A stretch of DNA of 64,000 nucleotides, taken from the NCBI GenBank assembly GCA_016647705.1, contig JAENRU010000483.1, positions 124,001 to 188,000 on the forward strand, read 5' to 3'. The position numbers and the translations under genes were made by a program. Each line of letters opens with the position of its first letter. Positions within the stretch are counted from its first letter, which is position 1. Below the pieces are notes generated by a model that was not told the DNA's origin, did not search any database, and saw nothing but the letters and a program-made list of their open reading frames with translations. Source of the DNA: Eucommia ulmoides (taxonomy: Eukaryota > Streptophyta > Magnoliopsida > Garryales > Eucommiaceae). Below are positions 1 to 10,937 of the stretch, piece after piece.

Positions 1-770
1 TTCATTTTTTGGGGGGGGAGCCGGCGGTGGGGCTTGTCTATATTCATCTTTTTCCTTCTTTTTATTTTATAACTTTAGTTTTTCTTTGGCTTTCATTTTC
101 TGGACTGCCGAATTGTTTTGGAGGTTGTCCATTTTGAATCTTGTTGAATATATCAAAAATCAAATGAAAAATAAATTGATGAACGACTAATCTTTTCTTA
201 TTCGGGTTAGAACTGTGGTATGTATTTTGATTTATATAATATTGTATTGTTAGATTAATTTTAGTTTATGTGTAAACAATTATATGATAATGAATTTTGT
301 GCTCAAAATATAGTTTAATCTGTGATTGAATTTAATCTTGAAATGTTCGTGTAGAGATTTCGATTTTAAATTCAATTATTACTAGAGCGATCACATAATT
401 GTATTCATAGGATTTAATTATTGGTTTGGATGGTTTATGCCTAGATTGTAATTCACCCTAGATTGGAGTAACGTAAGAATTATATCCCGAAGATAAATCA
501 TGCCGAAGAATAATAAATTTAATTTTTCTAAGTAGTTCCGACTTGTAGTTGAGAACGCTCGTTTACACAAATCTGAATTTTAAAAAAAAATGAGAAAAAC
601 GTAATTCCAAAATACAAAATCCACAATTTCTAACCGGTTCCCTATATTCATTGTCTAAATTTATTATTTTATTTTCTTGCAATTAAAAACCAAAACTAAA
701 AATCAAAACTTATTTGTTATCAAAGAAATAAAAAATAATTGAATTTAATAGTTACAAGACCGATCCCTGT
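1..770. other. AT-rich flank of the first gypsy-like element, LTR-like
   Basis: There is no convincing coding frame here. The stretch is AT-rich and ends in GATCCCTGT. When the element at 771-5940 is mentally removed, this joins the downstream GGTTCGATACCC to give a sequence resembling the downstream end of a plant LTR. I infer that an older LTR was the insertion target. Its own borders are not visible, so the call is tentative. Confidence 0.35.
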
Positions 771-2059
771 TAATGGTTGTAATTTATTTATTCCCAAGCC
801 AGTTTTATTAGTTTTTGAGTATTTTTATAATGTTTTTATATGTTTTAATATGTTTTTATTCTTTTTGTTATAAATTAGGTGTGTAGACGGATCATAAACG
901 ATCAAATCGGATCAAGAACGGTAAAAGAACGATGAGAAAACAAGCAAAAGGACAAAATTTAGAACCTGCAATCCACCACCGAGGCGGTCAAAATACAAAG
1001 AAGGGCCTAAACTCTCTGCAAATCCACCGCCGCAGTAGTGAGATCCACCACCACAGTAGTGAAACAACAGAATGTCTTTACTCCCACTGCTGCATGCACT
1101 GCTGCGGTGATCACTCTGCATAGATTATATATATATTTTTTAGATATTTTGTTCCTTATTTCCTTCATCCTCTCCTCTTTTTCGTCTATTAGAGAGCTCA
1201 TTTAGGATTAGAAAATATTAGAGAGAGTTTTTGGGAGTGCTCAACCAAATCCGAAGGAGAAAAACACGTTGCGAAGAAGGAGAAGCAATCTCGGAGCAGT
1301 TTAGCGGCGGATCTTTGGAATACGGCTAAGTTCCTTTATTTCTTTTTTTAGTTTTTAACTTTGGTAGTTGGTTTGAGCATTTTTAGCTCGTTTATTATTG
1401 TATAAACGGTTATGACCAGGAGCTAAACTTAGATTATCTATGGGATTAATGTAATTTATAAAAATGCCATTTGTTTATCATATTTATATGTTTGTTTAGA
1501 GATATTGAGAAATCGAGGTTTGACACTCGGGGAGAGATAAACCTGAATTTGGACTAGAGTTTAAACACAACACAACGATCTAATAACCCGAGAGAGGGTT
1601 AGAAAGTATGCAATCAATGACGTTGGGGCAAGACTCATGTGACCTAATGTCGTTAAGACGTTGAGGGGAATGTTTTTGTTGACGCGAAGTCATATATTCA
1701 CTCATCTTACACTCGAGAGAGGTGGTGAGTGAGTTTACGATATAGAGATTGTTGGATAGGTTGAATACCGTTATTTTTAACTAAAAGAAACCAAACACGT
1801 TTTTGTAAACAAATTTAATCCCTAGATAATTTTTTTCCCTAAACGTCTCAATATAGTAATATAGTTTAATTAGTATTTTAATATTAGTATATTTAATTGT
1901 AAAACTCCAATTATTGCCTAGATAAAATTAAGTTATGATAATTATGGTACTCGACAATAATCTCAACCAATCCCTGTGGATACGACAACCCTAACTCTTC
2001 CAATCTATACTACAACTTGACCCGTACACTTGTGGTGAAAGTGGCAACGTCCGCTACCA
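771..2059 (+). repeat. 5' LTR of the 771-5940 element
   Basis: It aligns along its length with 4592-5940. Shared landmarks are the start region with TTCCCAAGCC, the GTTTGACACTCGGG block near 1520, and the end CGCTACCA. The first bases (TAATGG) differ from the TGATAGG start of the 3' copy, so the conserved TG end has been lost or altered. Around 975-1110 it carries degenerate copies of a CCACCGC...GCGG motif that is much clearer in the related LTRs after 43745. Confidence 0.85.
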
Positions 2060-2065
2060 AGTTTT

Positions 2066-2075
2066 TGGCGCCGTT
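2066..2075 (+). other. Degraded primer-binding site (tRNA-Asp type)
   Basis: TGGCGCCGTT, six bases inside the 5' LTR end, matches the start of the complement of the plant tRNA-Asp 3' end. The following bases (ATAAGGAT) no longer match, so the site is decayed. The copy at 45268 is nearly complete and supports the reading. Confidence 0.6.
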
Positions 2076-2122
2076 ATAAGGATTCTGAGCCGTTTTACTG
2101 TGCTTGGGATCGATACAAGGAA

Positions 2123-2566
2123 TTGTTGTTTCGCTTTCCGAATCATCAATTCCCAAGGTTGTGTCAACTACTGAACTTCCTCGATAGGTTATTAGCCACA
2201 ACCAGAACGTGGGTTGAAAGAGAAAACGGTACCACCTCTTTTGACCAACTAACTGTGGATGAAGTCTATTGGTTGTTGGAAGACATGACCGATTTCGATT
2301 ATCAAAGTTTGAATTGTTCACCAAGTTACCAAAGCTTCGGGGATTATTCCAACACTTCGGCACCATGGATTGACACCCCGGACCAATATATTGAGTCTTC
2401 CCTCGCATTGGAAACCATATTCGCTGAATTTATGGGAGAGACTCAGGCTTTTTGGAGGGAGACAAATGACCAAATCAATGAGCACGAGGATCGTCTCGAT
2501 AATATTGAGATGGTCTACGCCAAAATTGATGCAACCATAACGTCTCTTCAGACGCAAATCGATTAG
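2123..2566 (+). pseudogene. Gag-like remnant of the non-autonomous gypsy element
   Basis: This 147-codon frame is the longest in the internal region. Its last 60 residues (about 85-147) are a hydrophilic, heptad-rich segment with alternating Glu, Asn and Ile/Leu, resembling the coiled-coil that ends Athila-type gag proteins. No zinc knuckle is present. There is a TAG just after residue 147 and the frame is not continued by the next ORF, so it is probably a fragment. It could also be a lineage-specific protein of unknown role. The low similarity means the gag call rests on position and coiled-coil pattern only. Confidence 0.4.
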
Positions 2567-2741
2567 CTTATCTGCTTTATTGAGGCCGAGTCAGAAGTGG
2601 TGTCACTGAGAAACACACAAGTCACATTCATTGAAAGCCACCACGAGGAACCGGAGCGGGAGGATCTTGGGAGCATGAACTGATAATTATCCGAATGAGG
2701 AGACAACCCAAGCATGGATTGATAATTGTGATTCATCACCA

Positions 2742-3017
2742 TTGGAGATCCAAATTGTGAGGCCACCATCGATCCCAGACGATCATATCTACGAGGATCC
2801 GATGTGGCTCAATTGTCCTTCATCGCCATTAGCAACGTCCTTTCGTGCCCACCAAATACATGAGCTAGTGAGGAATGTTGTTGAAATCTTGGGCCATATA
2901 ATACCAAATCTCGCTAAGCTTGAGGGTGTAAACAATCAAGACCCATACATAGTGTTGTATGACAGTTACTATGGGTGGAAACCACTCTTTGACGAGCACT
3001 TTTCCGTGTCAGACTGA
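2742..3017 (+). pseudogene. Short frame of unknown function in the gypsy-like element
   Basis: A 91-codon frame follows the gag-like remnant in a different frame. I do not recognise it. It ends (TGA at 3015) just before a block that is conserved in the related element at 45540. It may be the remains of a longer gag or accessory frame, or chance. Confidence 0.2.
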
Positions 3018-3024
3018 AGACCTT

Positions 3025-3135
3025 AAATCAAGCACTTCTTTGGAGGCAACCCAAGGTTAAAAATAAATTAGATCCGTCACTGCCGACTTGATTCGGAGGC
3101 GAGATTCTCTCGCCTCCCAGGTACGTGTTCTAAAC
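3025..3135 (+). other. Conserved internal block with a splice-donor-like end
   Basis: The sequence GGAGGCAACCCAAGG, then a run ending in TCGCCTCCCAGGTACGTG, recurs with few changes at about 45560-45645 (GGAGGCAACCTAGGG ... CACCTCCCAGGTATGTG). Two distant subfamilies keep it although neither has an open frame across it. The end fits a 5' splice site (CAG|GTACGT). A role in splicing or packaging is inference. Confidence 0.45.
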
Positions 3136-4591
3136 CCCCTTCGTCAGCATGCTTTATTTTTATATGTTGAGATTGATGATTGGGTCGTTCTAGGCACTAC
3201 CTATTCTAAGTTCGGAAGTGATGTGTAGTATTTTAGTATGTTTAAATTTTGTTTAGTTTATCGTGTGCATGTTTGTTTAGTGTAGAATGTGTTAATGTTT
3301 GTGTTATTGTTGTTGCATGCTGAGTTTTGCGTTCATCTGGGCCATTACCTGATGATGAAATTATCCCCTAGTTGTTTTTGAGGTCAAAGGTAATACCCAT
3401 GCATGTGTGTTTAGTGTGCTTGACAATGCATTTTGGTAAAAATTATTGTGGATCTTAATTTGCATGAGTATATAGGCTGAATGTATTGCTATTTAATTGA
3501 TTTGAGGATGATTATCGATTAGCCAAACTCATGACAATTTAAGGATTCTAGAGCCTGATTAAGGGGAAACTTGAGCCGAAATCCTAGGAGAGGTTGTTCA
3601 GGAGACGTAATTTAGGCATTCATTTGATTCGCTTGAGCCTTTGAAGCCTACCTTGCTATATGTTTATTCCTCATTACCCTGTCAAAGCCTATTAGCCATT
3701 TCAATTCCGAACACATAACTAATACCCTGGCTAATTGAACTTTTTCCAAACATATATCGCTGAACCGAAGGCACAATTTGAGTGAATCAAGTTAACATTC
3801 GTTTATACTACTTGAAGTGAGCGGTTGGGTTTAGGGCGAACTGTTAATTGGTTCAGTATTCGAGTACTTTCTTGTCATTTTTTTATTTCGTTTTAACCAC
3901 ACCCATGAAATTATAAAAATCGAATAAGTTTGGGGGTATGGTTCGTTAAAAAAAAACATATGTAAATATTGTTCAATTTACATTTCTTTTGACAAGTGAG
4001 TATGTCAGTCTTAAATATATGTTCAGGGTTGTTTCCAATATTATCTATGTGGGTTCAAGAGTGATTTTGTGCCAAGCGTGTGCCTCAGGTATCGTTAAGT
4101 TAACAAAGTTAACCTTTTTTATATTCTCGATATACCATTGGCCATGTTCCTAAACCGAACCAAGGCCTATTGATCTTTTTGAACCTCTGAGCCTACATTA
4201 GTGGAGAAGAGAACCCAATCAGGCATATGGATATCTTAATCCTTTACGGTCTAAGTCGTGAGTTTTGTTGGTGGATAATCCAATTCGATTGTTGGATAGT
4301 TATATCATTGAGTCTCGCACACACACGTTGAAAGGATTTAGAATACGTTTACCATTATTGAATGTCGAAATTCTAGAACATCACATGTTGTGTTTTACCA
4401 CCTGAACTCGATATGATTAGGGGTTGTTGAGGGGAAAATGTTTTGGTTGGCAGAAGAATTCAAAACTCACATATCGTTATGTTTAGATTGTTTGTGCTTA
4501 GGTGGTTTATGTTATTTAATTTAGTTGTATTTTTCATTTTAGTGTGAGTGTTTTTCTTGAGGACTAGTAAAATTCCAAGTTTGAGGGTATT
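3136..4591 (+). other. Non-coding internal region before the 3' LTR
   Basis: No usable frame. The region keeps blocks shared with the internal regions at 45646-47166 and 50371-53200, such as the GAGCGGTTGGG segment near 3820. It ends with a purine-rich tract (GTTTGAGGGTAT) just before the LTR start, the likely polypurine tract for plus-strand priming. Confidence 0.55.
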
Positions 4592-5940
4592 TGATAGGTG
4601 TAATTTATCTATTTATTCCCAAGCCGATTTTGTTAGTTTTCGAGTATTTTTATAGCGCTTTTATATGTTTTAATACTTTTTTATTCTTTTTGTTATAAAT
4701 AAGGTGTGTGGGGTGAAATGGATGAAATCAGATCATAAACGATCAAATCGGATAAAAAACGGTGGGAAAACAAGCAAAAGGATAAAATTTAGAGCCTGCA
4801 GCCCACCGTCGCGACGGTCAAAATAAAGAGAATGACCTAAACTCTCTACAAATCCACCGCTGCAGCGGTGAGATTCACCGCTACGGCAATGAAACAACAA
4901 AATGTCTCTACACCCACCGTTGTATCCACTGCCACAACGGTCACTCTGCACAGATTTTAGATATTTTGTTCTCTATTTCCTTCATTCTCTCATCTTTTTC
5001 GGCCATTAGAGAGCTCATTTAGGATTATAAAAGATTAGAGAGAGTTTTGGGGATTGTTCAACCAAATCCGAAGGAGAAAAACACGTTGCGAAGAAGGATA
5101 AGCAATCTCGGAGCAGTTTTAGCGGCGGATCTTCGGAATACGGCTAAGTTCCTTCGTTTCTTTCTTCATTTCTTAACTTTGGTAGTTGGTTTGAGCATGT
5201 TTAGCTTGTTTATTATTGTATAAACAGTTATTGTCATGAGCTAAACTTGGATTATCTATGAGATTAATGTAGTTTATAAAAATGTTATTTGTTTGAATTG
5301 TGTTTCTTTCACGGTTGTTCTTCATTAATTCGATTGTGTTTATTGGTTGTCATGTTTATATGCGTGTTTACATATATTGAGAAATCGGGATTTGACACTC
5401 GGGAGAGGCAATCCCGAATTCGGACTAGGGTTTAAATACAACGCGACGATCTAATAACCCGAGAGAGTTAGAAAGTGTGCAATCAATGACACTGGGGAAA
5501 GACTCATGTGACCTAGTGTCGTTAAGGTATTGAGGGTGACTTTTTCCGTTAACGCGAAGTCTCATATTCACTGATCTTACACTCGGGAGAGGTGGTGAGT
5601 GAGTTTACGATATAGAGATTATCGGATAGGTCGAATACCATTATTGTTAACTAAACGAAACTAAACACATTTTTGTAAACAAAGTTAATCCCTCGATAAT
5701 CTTTTCCCCTAAACGTCTCAATATAGTTTAATTAGTATAATTAGTATTTTAGTATTAGTATATTTAATTATAAAACTACAATTTTTATTGCCTAGATAAA
5801 ATTAGGTTATGATAATTATGGTACTCGACAATAATCTTAATCAATCTCTGTGGATACAATAACTCTAACTCTTCCAATCTATACTAAAACTTAACCTGTA
5901 CACTTGCGGTGAAAGAGGCGACGTAATATTTTCGCTACCA
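4592..5940 (+). repeat. 3' LTR of the 771-5940 element
   Basis: It begins TGATAGGTG and ends CGCTACCA, followed directly by the CCTGT target repeat. The TGATAGG start is shared with all four LTRs of the 43745-55291 composite, so these are related families. It has a CCACCGC...GCGGTG motif cluster at about 4800-4940. Confidence 0.88.
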
Positions 5941-6029
5941 CCTGTGGTTCGATACCCTACTTGAACCTGTACTACATCAGTATCGCGGTACTATTTTAAG
6001 GGTATTATTTTTGAGCGATCAGCTCTACG

Positions 6030-6540
6030 GTCCCTAGGACGACTTTAGGACTCCCTCATGGGGTTCTGTCGAGCTGAGGGTACTTGGAGCCCTCAGCTTA
6101 GCCTATTTTCCTTCAGGGCGGCATTGAAGCTTCCATATGAGAGCCTGCCAAGCTGAGGGTGTTTGGAACTCTCAGATCGACCTTGTGTTCTCTATGATGG
6201 CTTTAAGGCTTCCACTCAGTGATTAGCCTAGCTGAGGATGCTCAGAGTCCTCAGTTCGGCCCCTTTTCCATACTTGAGAATTTAGCCCCCATTAAGTTGA
6301 TCATGAATGAACCTTAACCCTTAGGGTAGTTTTGAGCCTTCCATTTGATGACTAGCGTGAGCTGAGAGTGCTCAAAGTCTTCAACTCGACCTCTTTTCAA
6401 TACTTAGGAGTTTGCCCCCTTTAAGTTAATCATGAAGGAGCCCTGATCCTCAAGGCAATTTTGAGCCTCCCATTTGATGATTAGCCAAGTTGAGGGTACT
6501 TGGAGCCCTTATTTCGGCCCTTTTTTAATACTTGAGATCT
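6030..6540. repeat. Hairpin-forming tandem array, copy 1
   Basis: About five degenerate units each contain GAGCTGAGGGT, a short spacer and CCCTCAGCTCGGC, so each unit can fold into a stem of about 10 bp with a loop of about 9 nt. Cores lie near 6070, 6157, 6228, 6358 and 6485. The array recurs in a larger and cleaner form at 26210-26945. Flanking words such as GACTCCCTCATGGGGTTCTG are shared between the two arrays. Confidence 0.75.
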
Positions 6541-6667
6541 TGGTCGCCCTTAAATTGATTACGAAATAAATCTATGCACGTGTAGGCTTCACCAAGCAAA
6601 ATTCCCTCCATTAATAATTAATGCACAATTATTCAAATTCTTTAATAATAGAATTCACATGGGCTAC

Positions 6668-9080
6668 TGTTGGCCGAGTGAGCTATCTAAGAGGGGGTGA
6701 ATTGGGTAGATAACAATTAATTCAAATAAAATTCTTCAAAAAATAAAATAATTAATTTTTACCCTAAATTAATTATTATTATCTATATAGCAGTGGAAAT
6801 ATAATATCAACTAGGTGCACACAAAACAAACACAAATATAAATAAATTAAAAAATGCAGCACACTAGAAATTTATACTGATTTACCAAGCTATTTTTGGC
6901 TAATCTAGTCCCCCGAGCTCCACGGAGAATTGCGCCCACTAATCACTAATATTTATTTCAACAGGTAGGAACCAAATCTTTACATAATGATTCTTTTCTC
7001 AAGCTCAGAATCAACTTTTACAACTTTCTTTTCCCAGGCTCAAGAATAACCTTTTCTTTTTCCCAGGCTCAAGAATAGCCTTATCTTCTTTCAGGCTCAT
7101 AACTAACCTAATTCTATTATAGGAAGAATCACAACCTAATTCTTTTTATACCTTAATCTCAAGAATTAAACCTCACAATCACTCTAAGTATTATTTTCTC
7201 AGGTAAGGATCGAACTTTTACAATTCACTCACAATTTGATTCTAATCAAGAAGAATCACACCTAAACTCTTTTCAACAAGAAAAAAGTAACCTAACATTT
7301 TTATACTTAGATAAAGATCAAACATCAATCTCTTTACCAGAAAAGGTTGAAATCCAAAGTTACCCCTGATTAAATATTCTCAATAATATCTAATCCGCAC
7401 ACAACTCACCAATTACAATAAAATTGATAAGTTCTTCCCACTCGAAGTTTCTACTACCTCAAATCAATTTAAACTCAATTAATATCCCGATAATTACTAG
7501 TGATAGAATTAGGTGAGGAAAATAAAAATCTAATTATAAAATTAATGCGGGTAGCACAAAATTGAGCACGTAATCAGATTATCAAACAAATCATTTTTAA
7601 AAGATTTTTTTATGCTTTTTAAAGTTCAAAAACGATTTCTCATTCAATCAATTAACCAAACAAGTAATGATAGTAACAAACTCAATTAAGAATATGCTTG
7701 AAACACTTTCACCAAGAAAACATAAAAATCTAATTATGATAGCTATGAATCGCACACAAATAAGTATGTAATCAGATTTTCACCAAAAATCGTTTTAAAA
7801 TATTTTTATGCAATTTAAAGTTCAAAAAACGATTTTGTCAAGATCTTATCAACCCAACAAATATATAAAAATAAATATACAATAAAGACTAATAGTTTGG
7901 AAAGATCTCACTCGAAATAATAGATTGAAATACTAGACAATTCAAATCGGTGACGCTTACACAATCAGCGCTTTAACTCAAGAACTTATTGATCTCACAA
8001 TTTTATCTCTCAAAATAATATCAGAATGATGACTCTTAGAAAATCTTAGGAATTGAATAATTCTTGATATTATCACATTTTTATGGGAAATCCGCAGGTC
8101 TATATATATGGGATTAGAACAAGCTCTCTAACGGCTAGTTCCCATATTTAATGACAAATAATTACTCCAATAGACCCCTTATATCATAAAGACTCAATTC
8201 TAGTATAATTCACTTAATTATATCTTTTAAAATGTTCAATTTAGTCCCGCAAACTTTTACTCAAACTCAATTAGATAAGATAGAAAGAATTTCAAGAACC
8301 AAATTGAGAAATATCTAAAATACTTGAATCATATCTATAGGGATATTAAAATATCAATTAAATAACTCAAAATATATCAGATCCCTAAGATATCTCGCAT
8401 TTCTGAACTATAAAACAACTATATTTTGGATCAAAACCATCAAAATCTCAAATCCTTAAACTGACCATCGGTTGACTGACTAACACTCATCGGTCGACTG
8501 CCCAATTCAGGACGTAGCCCAAGACAAAATTTCTTCTTCCATCGGTCGACCGCCGATCCATCTCCTATCGATCGGATGATTCAGAGAGTCTCATAAGTCA
8601 ACTTACTTGTCGACCTGAAGATCCAAAGAATTCATCTTTTAACCACAGGTCGACTTACTTGTTGACTGACTTATTTAGAGACTTTATAATTTAAGCTCAT
8701 GTCAACCTATTTGTAAACCGAGAGATTTAGAGAGTTCATTTAATTTTCATAGGTTAACTTATCTATTGACCGACCATGCTGGAACACTTCTCCTTAATTA
8801 CTTTTCTACTAAATTTCTTCAACTTATCTGTTGACCTGAGTTGTTTTCCCTAGATTCTTCAAATACTTAAATCTCTTAACGCCCATCATCTTTATCATTA
8901 TCTTTAGCATCCATTTAGCATTTTTCTTAATATCTCCATGATAATCTTATCACTAGAACTAATAAATTGAAATACTCAATAAAATCGTTACTTCCACCAA
9001 AAACATCAATATTTAATTATCCATAAAAATCTTAAGATCCCCACAAGCACAACATGTGACAAGCAAAGGCCACATTTGGA
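6668..9080 (-). repeat. LTR-like sequence, minus orientation
   Basis: Read on the minus strand it ends in TTGGGTAG..., a CACCCCCTCTT block and CGGCCAACA, the typical U5 end of many plant LTRs. A TATATATA box lies at about 8101-8108, upstream of that end on the minus strand. No primer-binding site, partner LTR or target duplication was found, so it may be a solo LTR or truncated copy. The far end near 9080 is uncertain. From about 7455 it is part of a block repeated at 26943. Confidence 0.4.
8460..8845. promoter_or_regulatory. Cluster of TTGAC/GTCGAC motifs in the LTR-like block
   Basis: Within about 380 bp there are at least six TTGAC[C/T] cores on either strand (for example near 8472, 8598, 8660, 8701, 8766, 8830) and several GGTCGAC variants spaced 25-60 bp apart. 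TTGAC[C/T] is the core W-box bound by WRKY factors. The cluster lies upstream of the TATA box in the minus-strand reading, where a U3 enhancer would be. It is kept in the second copy (27970-28345). A regulatory role is inference. Confidence 0.35.
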
Positions 9081-10089
9081 CCAACATGTATGATAATTAC
9101 ATGCTCTTGTATTCCTAGTTCAGTATGAATTCAAAAATATTTAATTAAATAAACTCCCCTCCATTTTTTGAAAATTATACTTTACCCTCTCCTCGTTCCA
9201 AAAATTGGCAATAATTATTGATTGAAAGAAAAAAAAAATTAAACCTATATATTACGTATTTATTTAACACTAAAGATGTTTCATTTTAATTTTTTAAATA
9301 GTAAGGGATCTTTGTATTATTTTTTGTAAAAAATATTGTCTAATTTTTAATATGACTTTTAGGTGTTTTTTCTATACTTGTTTTAATTTAATTTATTTTT
9401 TCATTGGTGAATATTTTAGACATAGAAACTTAATTAAAAAAAAATTAAAAAAAAAAAAACTTAAAATCTTCGTTGTATTGATAAATTTATCTTTCAAATT
9501 AAAACATAGGAGTTAATAGCATTTTACCCCCCCATGATTTAAACATGGCTACTTATCCCCATGTGGTTTTAGACCTAAGTAAAAATTTAACATTTTCTGT
9601 CAAACTTAACAGATGTGTAGCTCACGCACCTGTTATGAGAATGGACATATTTTTTGTGTTTTTTCCTTTCAAAATACTGATTTTTTGTTCCCATTTTACC
9701 CTCTATGTTTCTATATATAATCTCTATGTTTCTCAGATATTTTTTTCACCAAACCAAACCAAACCTTCTCAGAAATTACAGAAAACAGAAATCCTACTTA
9801 TTCTATCAATACCTTCACAAACCAAACTAAAAACACAAATACATACACATATATATTATAGATAGATTTATTATTCTTCGTGACTCTGCTTTTATGTTAA
9901 AGAATGGAACTCTCGTCTCTCCTCATTTGCAAGTGCAAAGGTCATGGGTGCTGGATTTAAAATTGGCAGGGATCAATCGATCTAGACGATCGAGACGATC
10001 TCAACAAAAATTTATGTTTTGTTCCCAAAATAGAAACAAATTTGGGAACAAAAAATTATATTTTTATTCGCAGAACATAAAAATATAAT

Positions 10090-10332
10090 GTTTATTCTCC
10101 CTCTTCTCCTCCGGGTTCAACATCGTGTTTATCAGCTCCGACAACCCAATCCAGAACAGACGGGGAGATCTGATCGAAACAGACCTTGAATCGGGCTCGT
10201 CTTTTTCTAATTCAACCGTAACGGGAAGCATTGACAACATTGAATCCCTCAATGAACGCTATTGTAAACCGTAATCAAGCGAATCAGTAATGTGTAGTAT
10301 ATGCCATAGTCCCGAACACATGATCAAAACAT
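10090..10332 (-). pseudogene. Captured SGNH/PC-esterase gene, downstream part, copy 1
   Basis: Read on the minus strand, this continues the frame of the part at 15637-16185 across the copia insertion: a YPHVLIM..GLWHILHITDSLDYG segment, which fits the central block of plant PMR5/Cas1p-type SGNH esterases. A TAG follows at once. Then comes a further recognisable segment in the same frame up to MLNPEEKREN near 10095. The same TAG is present in copy 2, so it predates the duplication. Beyond 10090 the sequence is AT-rich and not recognisable as the gene. Confidence 0.6.
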
Positions 10333-10337
10333 GTGGG

Positions 10338-10902
10338 TGTTGGTTGTTGGCTTGATTGTCAACAAAATTGGGCTAACATTTTTCATGGTGTGAATAGATT
10401 TTTCACACATTTGTTTGGTATGAAAGGGAAGAAGAAAAATGGGTCAAAAATGGTAGATGGAGTTATTCAAAAATTGGTTCCAACATTGCGGCTGCCTCAA
10501 TTGTTGAAGGTTTTAAAGATCTTGTTCACACTAGATTATGAGTCTTAAACATTCCCTATAAATTGAGACCATGAGCTTTGAAGAAAAAAAACATCTCACA
10601 ATTGAAGAAAACAATATCTCTCAATTGAAGAAGTACAAGTTGAGAGAGAGTTCAATTCCTCAATAGCCACAATTGAGTGAATTTTTGCACAAGTGTCTTA
10701 AGTTGTTTTAAGACCTTGTTTTGTATTCTTTATTTGTATTTTATTGTCAAATAAAGAAGTTCCATAGTTGCTCCCGAGGAGTAGGCGAAATTGCCGAACC
10801 TCGTTAAAACTTGTGTTCTTGTTTGTGAGTGTGTGTGTTTTCATTTCATCTCCCATAATATTTGTTCTGTGTTGGGTCCACCCGACACGCTTCCGCACAA
10901 CA
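10338..10902 (+). repeat. 5' LTR of the young copia element
   Basis: It starts TGTTGGTTGTTGG and ends CCGCACAACA. It differs from the 3' LTR at one base by eye. Several short frames inside it are by-products of the LTR and not genes. Confidence 0.97.
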
Positions 10903-10904
10903 AG

Positions 10905-10916
10905 TGGTATCAGAGC
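10905..10916 (+). other. Primer-binding site, tRNA-iMet type
   Basis: TGGTATCAGAGC, two bases after the LTR end, is the standard complement of the initiator-Met tRNA 3' end used by plant copia elements. Confidence 0.95.
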
Positions 10917-10937
10917 TCCGGTTGAGAGCTTGGGATT

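Larger units (their letters stand above)
771..5940 (+). mobile_element. Non-autonomous gypsy-like LTR retrotransposon
   Basis: Two direct long terminal repeats (771-2059 and 4592-5940) bound an internal region of about 2.5 kb. The internal region has no protease, reverse transcriptase, RNase H or integrase, only a gag-like remnant. The 5-bp direct repeat CCTGT lies at 766-770 and 5941-5945, as expected for a target duplication. The sequence just inside the first LTR begins like a tRNA-Asp primer site, as in Athila/Tat gypsy elements. A purine-rich stretch ending in GAGGGTAT precedes the second LTR. The LTRs differ at many positions, so the insertion is old. The architecture fits a LARD-type element mobilised in trans by an autonomous Athila/Tat relative; that last step is inference. 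Confidence 0.85.
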
